Below, piece after piece: positions 46,830 to 54,960 of a DNA stretch of 55,790 bases. Made by a program: the position numbers and the translations under genes. Source of the DNA: Sandaracinobacter neustonicus (GTDB taxonomy: Bacteria > Pseudomonadota > Alphaproteobacteria > Sphingomonadales > Sphingomonadaceae); contig NZ_VFSU01000009.1 of NCBI RefSeq assembly GCF_006385875.1, forward strand, positions 1 to 55,790. Direction: 5' to 3'. The number at the start of each line of letters is the position of its first letter. Within the stretch, counting starts at the first letter, position 1. The notes beneath the pieces are model-generated. The model was not told the DNA's origin and searched no databases. It saw nothing but the letters and a program-made list of their open reading frames with translations.

Positions 46830-48482
46830 TCAAACCCAGAGCTTCAGCCGCACCCAGCGCACAGCGGGGCGGACAATCTGCCAGCCTAGTGGTGCCCAGC
46901 CGCCGGTGACGGAGCCGCTGCCGGACATACCCGCGCGCAGACCATCGGTATCACTGGCGTCGATGGTGACGAGGGTGCGGAAGATGTTGCGGCCTTCCAC
47001 CACTTCCGAGAGCGGGTAGACGCGCGAGACGGTTCCGCTGAGGCGGGAGAGCGGGCGGGAGGCGAGGCGCATGGAGACGGCAGCACCCGGTTGCACCCGG
47101 CCGACGTCGCTGTCGCCCACCAGCAGTTCGGCGCGATAGCCGCCCGGCGCGGCGATGCTGAACAGCGTGTCGCCCCGGCCCATGGTCGCGCCCACGCGCC
47201 GCCGCAGGTCTTCGCCGTTCACGGTGCCGGCGATGGGGGCGCGGACGATGGTTTCGCCCAGCCGCGTTTCCAGGAGCGCGACTTGCCCGGCGAGTTGCGC
47301 GGCCTTTAGCTGCGCCAGCCGTTCGGCTTCCACATCGCCGTCTGCGCGGGCGGCGGCGGCCTGCGTGCTGGCGGCTTGCAGGGCGGCGGTGGCTTCGTCG
47401 CGGTCGCGCTCGATCTGCGTGGAATCGAAGCGCACCAGCACCGCGCCCGCCTGCACCTGATCGCCCGGATCTGCGGCGACTTCGTCGATGCGCGCGGTGA
47501 TCGGGGCGGTCACCACCCGGCGTTGCAGCGGCTCGATGGTCAGTGGTGCGCGAACCCGGTCTGGCAGGGGCAGCAGCAGGGCGAGCAGCAGCAGCGCGGC
47601 CAGCCCGCGCCGGGCGAGCGGGGCGCGGCGCTCGACGGGCACGGAGGCAGGCCATGGCGCGGTGGCGACCAGCTTGTCGAAGCGGGTGGAGAGTGTCGGC
47701 CGATAGAGGCGCGCCACGGCGACGGGCGCAGCGCGGCGGGCGAAGGCAGCGGCGGCGGCCCCGTCTCCGGGCGGCCATGTCAGCACCACGAGGCCGTCGC
47801 CTTCGGGCGAGAGGCTGGCGCTGCTGTGCAGGGCCGCACCATCGGCCAGCCGTTCGAGGCCGGTGAAGGCGGAGCTCGGTGCGGCGGAGACACCATCGGC
47901 CACTTCGCCGGCTGCGAGTTCCAGTGCCCGGCGCGATTCGGCGGAGAGTTGTGCGGTCTGGCTGTCGGCCACCCGCACCACGCGCAGCCGCCGCAGCGTG
48001 GCGAAGGCGAGGCGCGGCGCACCGGCCAGTGCGGCGGCGCGCACGGCCAGCTGATGCAGGGCGGCGTCTGTCCAGTCGGCGGCGGCGACATCCAGCAGCA
48101 GCGCCTCCATCGCCGGGTTCTGCCCGGCGGCGTGCGCGGCGGCGATGGCACGGATCAGTTCCAGCCGCTCGCGCGCCAGCGCCTGCGCCAGCGGCGTGTC
48201 CTGCGCCAGCCGGTGCACGGCGACGGGAATTCCGGCGTCATCCGGCCCCAGCACGCCCGCCGCGCCGCGCCCTTCCACCGCCACGCCGTCACGCGCGGCG
48301 GCGCGGGCCAGCGCCATCACCGGGGGTTCCAGCGTCTCGGGCAGCACGTCGCCATCTGCCGTTACACGGGCGATGGCGAAGGCTTCGCTGTTTAGCAACT
48401 GGGACTGGAACTCGGCGAGGTCGCGCAGCCGGTCCGGCCCGGCGGTGGCGAGCGCGTCGAGCGCCTGACGCAGGCGGCTCAT
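46830..48482 (-). CDS. HlyD-like membrane fusion protein with GAF-like N-terminus
   Basis: A 550-aa protein. The first ~285 residues are a soluble Ala/Arg-rich domain with a GAF-like look (LAGAPRLAFATLRRLRVVRVADSQTAQ). A single membrane segment follows (GLAALLLLALLLPLP), then the HlyD-type adaptor: beta-barrel/lipoyl pieces (RVVTAPITARIDEVAADPGDQVQAGAVLVRFD), a coiled-coil Glu/Ala/Gln region, and the barrel EDLRRRVGATMGRGDTLFSIA. It lies last in a five-gene minus-strand group with an M50 protein and another adaptor. There is no ABC ATPase or outer-membrane channel nearby. It overlaps the next gene by four bases. Confidence 0.82.
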   Translation of the reverse strand: MSRLRQALDALATAGPDRLRDLAEFQSQLLNSEAFAIARVTADGDVLPETLEPPVMALARAAARDGVAVEGRGAAGVLGPDDAGIPVAVHRLAQDTPLAQALARERLELIRAIAAAHAAGQNPAMEALLLDVAAADWTDAALHQLAVRAAALAGAPRLAFATLRRLRVVRVADSQTAQLSAESRRALELAAGEVADGVSAAPSSAFTGLERLADGAALHSSASLSPEGDGLVVLTWPPGDGAAAAAFARRAAPVAVARLYRPTLSTRFDKLVATAPWPASVPVERRAPLARRGLAALLLLALLLPLPDRVRAPLTIEPLQRRVVTAPITARIDEVAADPGDQVQAGAVLVRFDSTQIERDRDEATAALQAASTQAAAARADGDVEAERLAQLKAAQLAGQVALLETRLGETIVRAPIAGTVNGEDLRRRVGATMGRGDTLFSIAAPGGYRAELLVGDSDVGRVQPGAAVSMRLASRPLSRLSGTVSRVYPLSEVVEGRNIFRTLVTIDASDTDGLRAGMSGSGSVTGGWAPLGWQIVRPAVRWVRLKLWV

Positions 48483-49330
48483 TTCGCCAGCGGCTTCAGG
48501 ATCACGCTTCCCTGCAGGCCGGACGGCAGCGCCTCCCCGGTGTTTTGCAGGCGGAACACCGCGCGCACCTGCCCGCCGTCGATCACCGGATCGATGTAGA
48601 TCAGCGTCGCCGGAAGGGTGCGGCTGAAGGGCGCGGCGAACACCACCGGATAGGTCGCCCCCTGCTTCAGGCCGGAATAGCGCGCCACCGGCACGAAGGT
48701 TTCGCCGCGCAGGGTGGACATGTTCACCACCGTCGCCAGCACGTCGGATTTGCGGACGGACATGCCCGGCCGCGCGCCGATCCGCGTCACCCGGCCATCG
48801 AACGGCGCGCGGGCGACGTAATTTTCAAGCATCACCTTTTCCAGAGAGAGCCGCTGCCCCTCCACCGATTGCCGATCCTGCGCGGCGCGGCTTTCCAGCC
48901 CGGCCTGCTCGGCGGCGGCGCGGGCCTGCCGCAGCTCCCAATCGGTGGCGGCACCCTTGGCGCTGGCCTTCTGCGTACCCTCCAGCCGGGCCTGCGCTTC
49001 CTGCCGCCGCACCTCGGCGGCGCGCGCATCGGCGCTGGACCCGGCCGCCTTCGCCGCCAGAGACACCCGCGCCCGCTGCTCGCGATCATCCAGTTGCACC
49101 AGCACCGCGCCCTTGCGCACGGGGCTGCCTTCTGTCGCGCCCACGGAGACGACGCGGCCATCGGTGGCGGCACGCAGCGCGACCATCTGTTCGGCCATGA
49201 AGATGGCAACGGCGCGCGGCTCCGCCGCCGGGCGCGCCACCGGTTTCGCGGCAGGTTTCGCAGCCGGGGCCTGCGCAGCAGCGGCCCCCGCGACGGCGAG
49301 CAACGGCAAAAGGGCAGGAAACAGACGCAT
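48479..49330 (-). CDS. Secreted HlyD-like periplasmic adaptor
   Basis: A 283-aa protein with a signal peptide (RLFPALLPLLAVAGAAAAQA), without a lipobox. The lipoyl half-motifs (MVALRAATDGRVVSVGATEGSPVRKGAVLVQLDD and NYVARAPFDGRVTRIGARPGMSVRKSDVL) flank a coiled-coil hairpin (about 95-165), and a beta-barrel follows. It resembles RND-type adaptors but stands next to an M50 protein rather than a pump. Start: ATG at 49328-49330. It is separated from the M50 gene by the 49437-49540 repeat and overlaps the next gene by four bases. Confidence 0.82.
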   Translation of the reverse strand: MRLFPALLPLLAVAGAAAAQAPAAKPAAKPVARPAAEPRAVAIFMAEQMVALRAATDGRVVSVGATEGSPVRKGAVLVQLDDREQRARVSLAAKAAGSSADARAAEVRRQEAQARLEGTQKASAKGAATDWELRQARAAAEQAGLESRAAQDRQSVEGQRLSLEKVMLENYVARAPFDGRVTRIGARPGMSVRKSDVLATVVNMSTLRGETFVPVARYSGLKQGATYPVVFAAPFSRTLPATLIYIDPVIDGGQVRAVFRLQNTGEALPSGLQGSVILKPLAK

Positions 49331-49436
49331 GGCGGTTCTTCTATGCGATTGCGAAATGGGGGCAATCCCTTGGCGATTGTATTCTTTGGAAATAAGCATC
49401 GCTTACCTGTTCTTTGTTCCGCTCCGGCCAATATCG

Positions 49437-49540
49437 CCCCGCTCAGGCTGAGCTTGTCGAAGCCCCTGACGTGAAAGCACTATGGCCGGGCCGGGGTGGG
49501 CAAGCTCCATGGGCTTCGACAAGCTCAGCCTGAGCGGGGG
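49437..49540. repeat. Long inverted repeat (CTCAGCCTGAGCGG element), copy B
   Basis: Left arm 49437-49466 and right arm 49511-49540 repeat the arrangement at 20456-20560, with similar spacer content (GGCCGGG, GGGCAAGC-type). It lies inside the sigma/M50/adaptor group, between the M50 gene and the adaptor, so it could act as a processing or attenuation site for the transcript. Confidence 0.85.
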
Positions 49541-49607
49541 AGAGGAGCGGCGGCTAAGGCCGACGGGCTTGTAAAGACTGTGATCGCCAATCCTTTTCAA
49601 AGCGGTT

Positions 49608-51674
49608 TCAACGTTCAGACTGCGGGTCCAGCAGCCGCATCGCGGCGGTTGCCGCCTGCCACGCCAGCGGCCGTGCCGGGGCGCCCAGCCGCAGCTCCAC
49701 CCGCTGCCCCTGCCTGAGCGCGGGCGCGCCCGGCTCCGGCACCAGCCACACTTCCACCATTGGCACGGTGGTGCGCCGCCGCGCCGGATCGGTCGGGTCC
49801 ACCGTGAACGGGCCGCCCGCGGGCTTGCCCAGCGCTTCAGAGGGGAGCTTCTGCGTCGCATCGTCGGCAACTGCCATAATACGGGCGCGAAAGCGCAGAT
49901 CGGGCCGCCCGGCCACGCGGGCCTGCGCCAGCGCGCGACCCTGCGCGAAACTGGCCCGCACCCGGTCCGCATCGCCTTCGCTTACCAGCGCGTGCAGCCG
50001 CCAGTCGTTGCTCGGGATGATGATGGCCAGCGGCTGGCGCGGGTTCGGGGCCACCCAGCTTCCGGCATAATCCCCGGCGTTCAGCGGGTCCCAGCCCGGC
50101 TCGGCGGGCACTTGCAGCATCGCTTCCTCGCCGGCGAGCGCGGCGGCGGTCGCCTGCAATCCGGCGGCGGCTTCGGCGGCGGCCTGCGCGCCTTCGCCGC
50201 CCAGATCGGCGGATTGCCGCCAGCGCGCCATGGCCTCCGCACCGCGAATCGTGGCCAGCCGCTGTGCGTCCGCCAGTTCGGGCGACTCCAGCTCCAGTGC
50301 CATCCCCTCGCCCGCGCCCGCAGGGGCCACCGCCGCCACTCGCACGTCGCGCGGGGGGTAGATGAAGCGCGCGCCGCGCGCCTCCGCCACGCCCGTGGCC
50401 GGAACCCCGGCGGGCAGCGGCAGCAGGAACAGAAAGGCCAGCACAGCGCCCGCGAACAGCAGCATCCGCCGCTTCACCAGCGCAGGCTCGGCCGCCATCG
50501 CCAGCATCCGCCGCCCCGTCCCCAGCGCGGGCCGCACCACCAGCAGGGACAAGGCCACCGCCAGCATCAGCAGCGCCGCCCAAGGCGACAGCTTGTGCGC
50601 CAGCCACACCAGCCCGGCGAACACCAGCAGCCGGTAAGACAGCATCCCCAGCCAATAGGCGATCAGCCATGGGTCCGGCCGGGGCAGCTCTGCCGCCGGG
50701 CGAACCCGGAACAGCCGGGCGGGCACCACCATCGCGGCGGCCGACGCACGCTGCATCAGGTTCGGCCGCTCCAGCAGGTCAGACGCGACATAATAGCCGT
50801 CCATCCGCCCGAACGGGTTCAGGTTGAACAGCAAGGTCGTCACGGCAGCCACCGTCGCCACCTGAATGGCGGCGCTCCGCAGCAGCGGATCGTCGCTCGC
50901 CGCCCACAGCAGCACGGCGAAAATGGCGATCCAGCTTTCCACATACATGCCCGCCACGCCCACCACGGCGCGCCGCCACTTGGACCTGAGCCGCCAGGCG
51001 CTCGTCACGTTGGTGAAGGGGAAGGGCATGATCAGCATCACCGCAATCCCGGCGCGGATGGATTGCACCGGCAGCCCCTCGGCCGCGGCCATGCGCCACA
51101 GCGCGGTGGCATGGCCCAGTTCGTGCAGCCCCTTCAGCGCGAGGAACAGGATGTAGAGCAGCACGGCCGCGCGGGCATCGAACTGGTTCACCCACGCCAT
51201 CACGTCGGATCGGCCATCGTCCGCCACGAACAACAGCAGCGCCGTGATCGCCAGCACCGCCCACAGCAGGGCGACGGCGGGGCGGAACATCCAGCCCATC
51301 AGCCGGTTCGCCAGCGGCATCCACGGCCCCAGCTCCAGCAATTCGCGGCGCAGGAACAGCGCTTTGCCTTCGATAGGCCCCACAGGCGCAGCAACCCCCG
51401 CCTCCAATCCCGGCGCAGACACCAGCCCGGCGGCAATTAACTGCCGCAGCAGCGCCTCGCCCTCAGCCGGGGGCAGTCGCAATTCCGCCAGCGCTACGGG
51501 CAGCGGCCGCACGCCATCCAGCCGCCCCAGCAGCGCATAGGCCTTGGGCGAAACGGCCAGATGCCGCCCCGCCGTCACATCAGAGACGATATAGCGCGGC
51601 GAATCCCGGAACAGCGTGCGAACCGCCGCCAATCCGGGCCGACGCGTAAACAAGACAGGCGATTGATTGGCCAT
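49608..51674 (-). CDS. M50 site-2-protease-type membrane protein with PqqD-like N-terminus and adaptor-like C-terminus
   Basis: A 688-aa polytopic inner-membrane protein. Residues about 20-85 look like a PqqD/peptide-binding winged domain (VSDVTAGRHLAVSPKAYALLGRL). The zinc site is HELGH at 184-188 in a membrane helix and the matching NPFGRMDG at 286-293. Several membrane helices follow to about 440, then a soluble region with lipoyl/adaptor-like pieces, a coiled segment (Ala/Glu-rich, about 520-560) and a barrel end. This architecture recalls the YydH-type peptide zinc metalloproteases. It follows the sigma and anti-sigma genes. The ATG at 51672-51674 was chosen; an upstream TTG frame is unlikely. 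Confidence 0.85.
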   Translation of the reverse strand: MANQSPVLFTRRPGLAAVRTLFRDSPRYIVSDVTAGRHLAVSPKAYALLGRLDGVRPLPVALAELRLPPAEGEALLRQLIAAGLVSAPGLEAGVAAPVGPIEGKALFLRRELLELGPWMPLANRLMGWMFRPAVALLWAVLAITALLLFVADDGRSDVMAWVNQFDARAAVLLYILFLALKGLHELGHATALWRMAAAEGLPVQSIRAGIAVMLIMPFPFTNVTSAWRLRSKWRRAVVGVAGMYVESWIAIFAVLLWAASDDPLLRSAAIQVATVAAVTTLLFNLNPFGRMDGYYVASDLLERPNLMQRASAAAMVVPARLFRVRPAAELPRPDPWLIAYWLGMLSYRLLVFAGLVWLAHKLSPWAALLMLAVALSLLVVRPALGTGRRMLAMAAEPALVKRRMLLFAGAVLAFLFLLPLPAGVPATGVAEARGARFIYPPRDVRVAAVAPAGAGEGMALELESPELADAQRLATIRGAEAMARWRQSADLGGEGAQAAAEAAAGLQATAAALAGEEAMLQVPAEPGWDPLNAGDYAGSWVAPNPRQPLAIIIPSNDWRLHALVSEGDADRVRASFAQGRALAQARVAGRPDLRFRARIMAVADDATQKLPSEALGKPAGGPFTVDPTDPARRRTTVPMVEVWLVPEPGAPALRQGQRVELRLGAPARPLAWQAATAAMRLLDPQSER

Positions 51675-51737
51675 CCGGCAGTTCCGACCCCTGTCGCTCC
51701 TAACCTGAAAAGGGCCGCGCTGCAATCAGCCCTGATC

Positions 51738-52580
51738 CTAGAATCTGGGCCTTGGCCCCTGTGCGGCGGGCGGCTGGGGACGGGCGGGTACCGGAGGCGA
51801 CCCGGAATGGGAGGCGATGGCTGCGGCAGGGGCTTCGACGGACGTGGCCGGCGGCGCAGCCGACCCTCCGGCCGCTGCCAGCGCGGTCGGCGCGGGCGGG
51901 CCATAGGCTTCGGCGGGAAGCTTGCTGTCCTGTCTGGGCGCGGGAGGTCCGAATTGTGCCAGCTTATTTTCGGACGCGAGCGGATCGACCGGCGAGACAG
52001 CGGGGGCTTCGTCCTGCGCGAGCCGAACCTCTGGCAGAGCTGCGGGCGACTGCGGAACGGCAGAGGGCCCGTTTGCCTTCAAATCGGCCGCCTTCAAATC
52101 GATCGGCGCGCGGGCAGGCTTCGCGTTCGCCGACTCTGCCGGGAAGGAAGGCCGCATCTGTTGCGCGGGCGCGTTGGCGAGTCGGACCGGCGCGGCTGCC
52201 GGTTCCGCGGCAGGAAGCGCGGGCGTGCCTGCCAGCGTGACGGAGGGGGTGGCGCCGGAATCCTGCCCCGGGCGCGCCATGAGGAGGCTGATGGAGACAA
52301 GGCCAATGGAGAGAAGCACGACAGCTGCGGCCGAGGCGGCAGCATAGCTGCGCCAGCTATCGGCCCGACGCCCCCGCGTCACGGATGCCGGGTCTACGGC
52401 GCCGGGCGCGGCAACAAGCAGCTTCGGCGCGGCACCGACATCGGCGGCGGCCAGCTGTGCCGTCGCCGTCGCGCGGGCAGTAATCCGCGCGGCCATCCCG
52501 TCTGGCAACGGGGGCTCGGGCAGCTTCGACAACGCGTGCGCGACGCGTTCGTCTTTCTGGTTGTCCGTCGCTTCGTTCAT
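51738..52580 (-). CDS. One-pass, Pro/Ala-rich anti-sigma-like protein
   Basis: A 280-aa protein. The short cytosolic part (about 1-75) has no Cys and no HxxxCxxC zinc motif; one membrane segment (about 77-101, AAAVVLLSIGLVSISLLMA) follows; the rest is a long Pro/Ala-rich periplasmic tail. Its ATG overlaps the ECF sigma stop (ATGA), the classical arrangement for an anti-sigma factor. Family domain not recognised, so the function is inferred from position and topology. A site-2-type protease gene lies next downstream, which could suggest regulated proteolysis. Confidence 0.75.
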   Translation of the reverse strand: MNEATDNQKDERVAHALSKLPEPPLPDGMAARITARATATAQLAAADVGAAPKLLVAAPGAVDPASVTRGRRADSWRSYAAASAAAVVLLSIGLVSISLLMARPGQDSGATPSVTLAGTPALPAAEPAAAPVRLANAPAQQMRPSFPAESANAKPARAPIDLKAADLKANGPSAVPQSPAALPEVRLAQDEAPAVSPVDPLASENKLAQFGPPAPRQDSKLPAEAYGPPAPTALAAAGGSAAPPATSVEAPAAAIASHSGSPPVPARPQPPAAQGPRPRF

Positions 52581-53233
52581 GCCAGCAGTTTCAGATCCTC
52601 GGGCGCTATGCCCATGCGTTCCAACTCTTCCCGCAGGCTTCGCCGTGCCCGGAAGAGCAGCGATTCCATCGCCTTCAGGTTCAGGCCCAGCATTTCCCCC
52701 GCGAGCAGGTTCGAAACGCCTTCAAGATAGCATAGCACAAGCGCGGCGCGATGCCGATGCGGAAGCGCACACAGCGCCTGATCGATCACCTCCTCCAGCC
52801 GTTGCATCGCCAGTTGCCGTTCGGGGCCGGGCGATTCGTCCGCTATCTCAGGGAGTGGTCCGTCGGGCACCACGCGAAAGCGGCGCAGCCGATCAAGGCA
52901 GAGGTTGATCGTCACCTGCTGCAGCCAGGTCAGCAGCCCGCCGCCGCGGCTTTCCCAGCGGGGCGCATTCTGCCACAGCCGGGTGAAACATTCCTGCACG
53001 GCATCCTCAGCTTCCTGCGCGTCGGTCAGCAGGCGATAGGCTACGCGATACATGCGGGGGCTGTGGCGATCGACCAGCCGCCCGAAGGCGCAGACATCGC
53101 CGATGCCGGCCCTTCGCATCAGCGCGTCATCCGTATCCGCCGCCCGCAGCGCCGCTTCGGCATTGCGGCCGGCATCAGCGAATGCCGGGACATCTTCAAG
53201 CTGTGAAAGGGACTGCTGAGGGGGCACCGGCAA
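52577..53233 (-). CDS. ECF-type RNA polymerase sigma factor
   Basis: A 218-aa ECF sigma. Region 2 is FGRLVDRHSPRMYRVAYRLL then EAEDAVQECFTRLW; region 4 is LPHRHRAALVLCYLEGVSNLLAGEMLGLNLKAMESLLFRARRSL. About 40 residues precede region 2. The frame starts at TTG (53231-53233), with no ATG nearby; an internal ATG at residue 39 is possible. It is divergent from the secreted beta-solenoid gene and heads the anti-sigma / M50 / adaptor group, so it likely controls one or both. Confidence 0.9.
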   Translation of the reverse strand: MPVPPQQSLSQLEDVPAFADAGRNAEAALRAADTDDALMRRAGIGDVCAFGRLVDRHSPRMYRVAYRLLTDAQEAEDAVQECFTRLWQNAPRWESRGGGLLTWLQQVTINLCLDRLRRFRVVPDGPLPEIADESPGPERQLAMQRLEEVIDQALCALPHRHRAALVLCYLEGVSNLLAGEMLGLNLKAMESLLFRARRSLREELERMGIAPEDLKLLA

Positions 53234-53448
53234 CCACTGTTCCGCGGGACGTTCAGGCTTTCGGCTAGGGGTTGCGCAATGAACCCCGGATGTATCCGGA
53301 AAAAATCCCGGTCGCGCGCGAAGGGTCTGCGCACCGGCAACGTTTATCGTTGGATGACCAACCGTTGCCCGAGGCTCTCCACAGTTTCTGTCGCCGGAAT
53401 GCCGGTGCGGGCGTTGGCGTCCCCTTTCTTCAATCGAGGACGTTAGAA

Positions 53449-54960
53449 ATGAAATTGAGCACCCTGCTGGGCTCGCCCTGCATCGTCACACTCGCCGTTG
53501 CAGCGGCACCGGCGCTGGCTGACACCACTATCAGCAAGGACAGCACCACCCCCCTCGATACATTGAGCGCCGGGAATATCCTGATCAAGAAGGACGCGGA
53601 GCTGAGCGTTGCGACCGGCGCGGCCATCACCGTGAACAGCAGCAACACGGTGACGGTCGAAGACGACGACAGCGACGACAGCGACGATGAGCCGGGCCAG
53701 ATCACCGCAGGAAAGGCGGACGGCGCCACGGGCGTCCTGATTCAGCCCGGCGTCACGACGACCATCACCAACGGCGGCACCATCTCGGTGCTGGAAGAGT
53801 TTGTGCCGTTGGACGAGGACGGCAATTCGATCGCCGACGGGCCGATTGCCTCCGCGAAAAATCGCTATGGAATCCATGTGGCGTCGGGCGACAGCGTTAC
53901 CGGCTCCATCACCAACACCGGCACGATCACCCTGGAAGGCCTGAATTCCGCCGGGATCGCGGTGGATTCGACACTCGTCGGCTCTTTGACCAACAGTGGA
54001 TCGATCCGGGTGGTGGGCGACAACAGCTACGGCATCCGCACCTCGGATGTTACAGGCAACATCGTGCTGGAGGGCAGTATCGTCGTCACCGGCGCTGGCG
54101 CGCGAGCGGTGAGCATCGAGGGGGATGTCGGCGGCAGTATCCGCATCCAGGGCACCGTCGCGCACCAGACATCCTTTGTTTATGACGACGACGGCAACAC
54201 AATCTACCTGTCCCGCTACGACCTGCGCCTCGGTGCCCCGGCCGTCTCGGTGGCGGGCAATGTCGCGGGTGGGATCGTCGTGGCGGTGCCGCCCGACGAC
54301 AACAGCAGCACGGATGATGACGAGGACGACGACGGCGTCGTCGACAGCAGCGAGGGCAGCGGCACCGTCATCGCCTATGGCAACGGCCCCGGCATGCTGA
54401 TCGCCAGCGACAAGGATATCGTGATCGGCACGCTGCCCACCGCGAACGGCGGCTACTCGCTGCTGGTGGAGGGCGGTGTTTCGGGCACCGCCACCTATAG
54501 CCGTACAGACGCGTACGGCATTGTGATCGGCGGTGCCGAAGGCACCGTCAGCCTGCCCGGCGGCATCGGGGTAACCGGAGCGGTGCAGGCCACGACGCAG
54601 GATGCGAAAGCCACGGCCCTGCTCATCAACGAAGGGGTAACCGTTTCCTCCCTCTACAACAGTGGCACGATCATGGCGGCCATCAGCTCGCAGGGGGAGG
54701 GCGAGGCCTATGCCATCCAGGATCTTTCCGGGACCCTCACCAAGATTGAAAACACCGGTTTCATCACTGCCAGCGGATCGAGCACGGATATCGTCTATGC
54801 TCTGGATCTTTCCCGGACTACAGCCGACGTTGTCATCGACCAGTATATGAACGCGGAGGACATCGAGACGAGCGAGGATATCGAGGAGGATCTCGACGAA
54901 GGCGAAACGGACGACACGGTCTACACCCTTTCAATTACCCACAAGTGGTCGCGAGCGTGA
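53449..54960 (+). CDS. Secreted beta-solenoid (autotransporter-passenger-like) protein, C-terminally truncated by IS
   Basis: 503 aa as read. Signal peptide KLSTLLGSPCIVTLAVAAAPALA, then a right-handed beta-solenoid-like passenger with repeated turns of the form GSITNTGTITLEGLNSAGIAV, GSLTNSGSIRVVGDNSYGI, and so on. Asp-rich insertions occur at about 64-80 (EDDDSDDSDDEPG) and about 284-300 (DDNSSTDDDEDDDG), with more Glu/Asp near the end. The coding frame enters IS sequence at 54928 (residue 494), so the last ten residues LSITHKWSRA are foreign and no beta-barrel is left. GAGGA lies 8 bases before the ATG. Confidence 0.8.
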   Translation: MKLSTLLGSPCIVTLAVAAAPALADTTISKDSTTPLDTLSAGNILIKKDAELSVATGAAITVNSSNTVTVEDDDSDDSDDEPGQITAGKADGATGVLIQPGVTTTITNGGTISVLEEFVPLDEDGNSIADGPIASAKNRYGIHVASGDSVTGSITNTGTITLEGLNSAGIAVDSTLVGSLTNSGSIRVVGDNSYGIRTSDVTGNIVLEGSIVVTGAGARAVSIEGDVGGSIRIQGTVAHQTSFVYDDDGNTIYLSRYDLRLGAPAVSVAGNVAGGIVVAVPPDDNSSTDDDEDDDGVVDSSEGSGTVIAYGNGPGMLIASDKDIVIGTLPTANGGYSLLVEGGVSGTATYSRTDAYGIVIGGAEGTVSLPGGIGVTGAVQATTQDAKATALLINEGVTVSSLYNSGTIMAAISSQGEGEAYAIQDLSGTLTKIENTGFITASGSSTDIVYALDLSRTTADVVIDQYMNAEDIETSEDIEEDLDEGETDDTVYTLSITHKWSRA

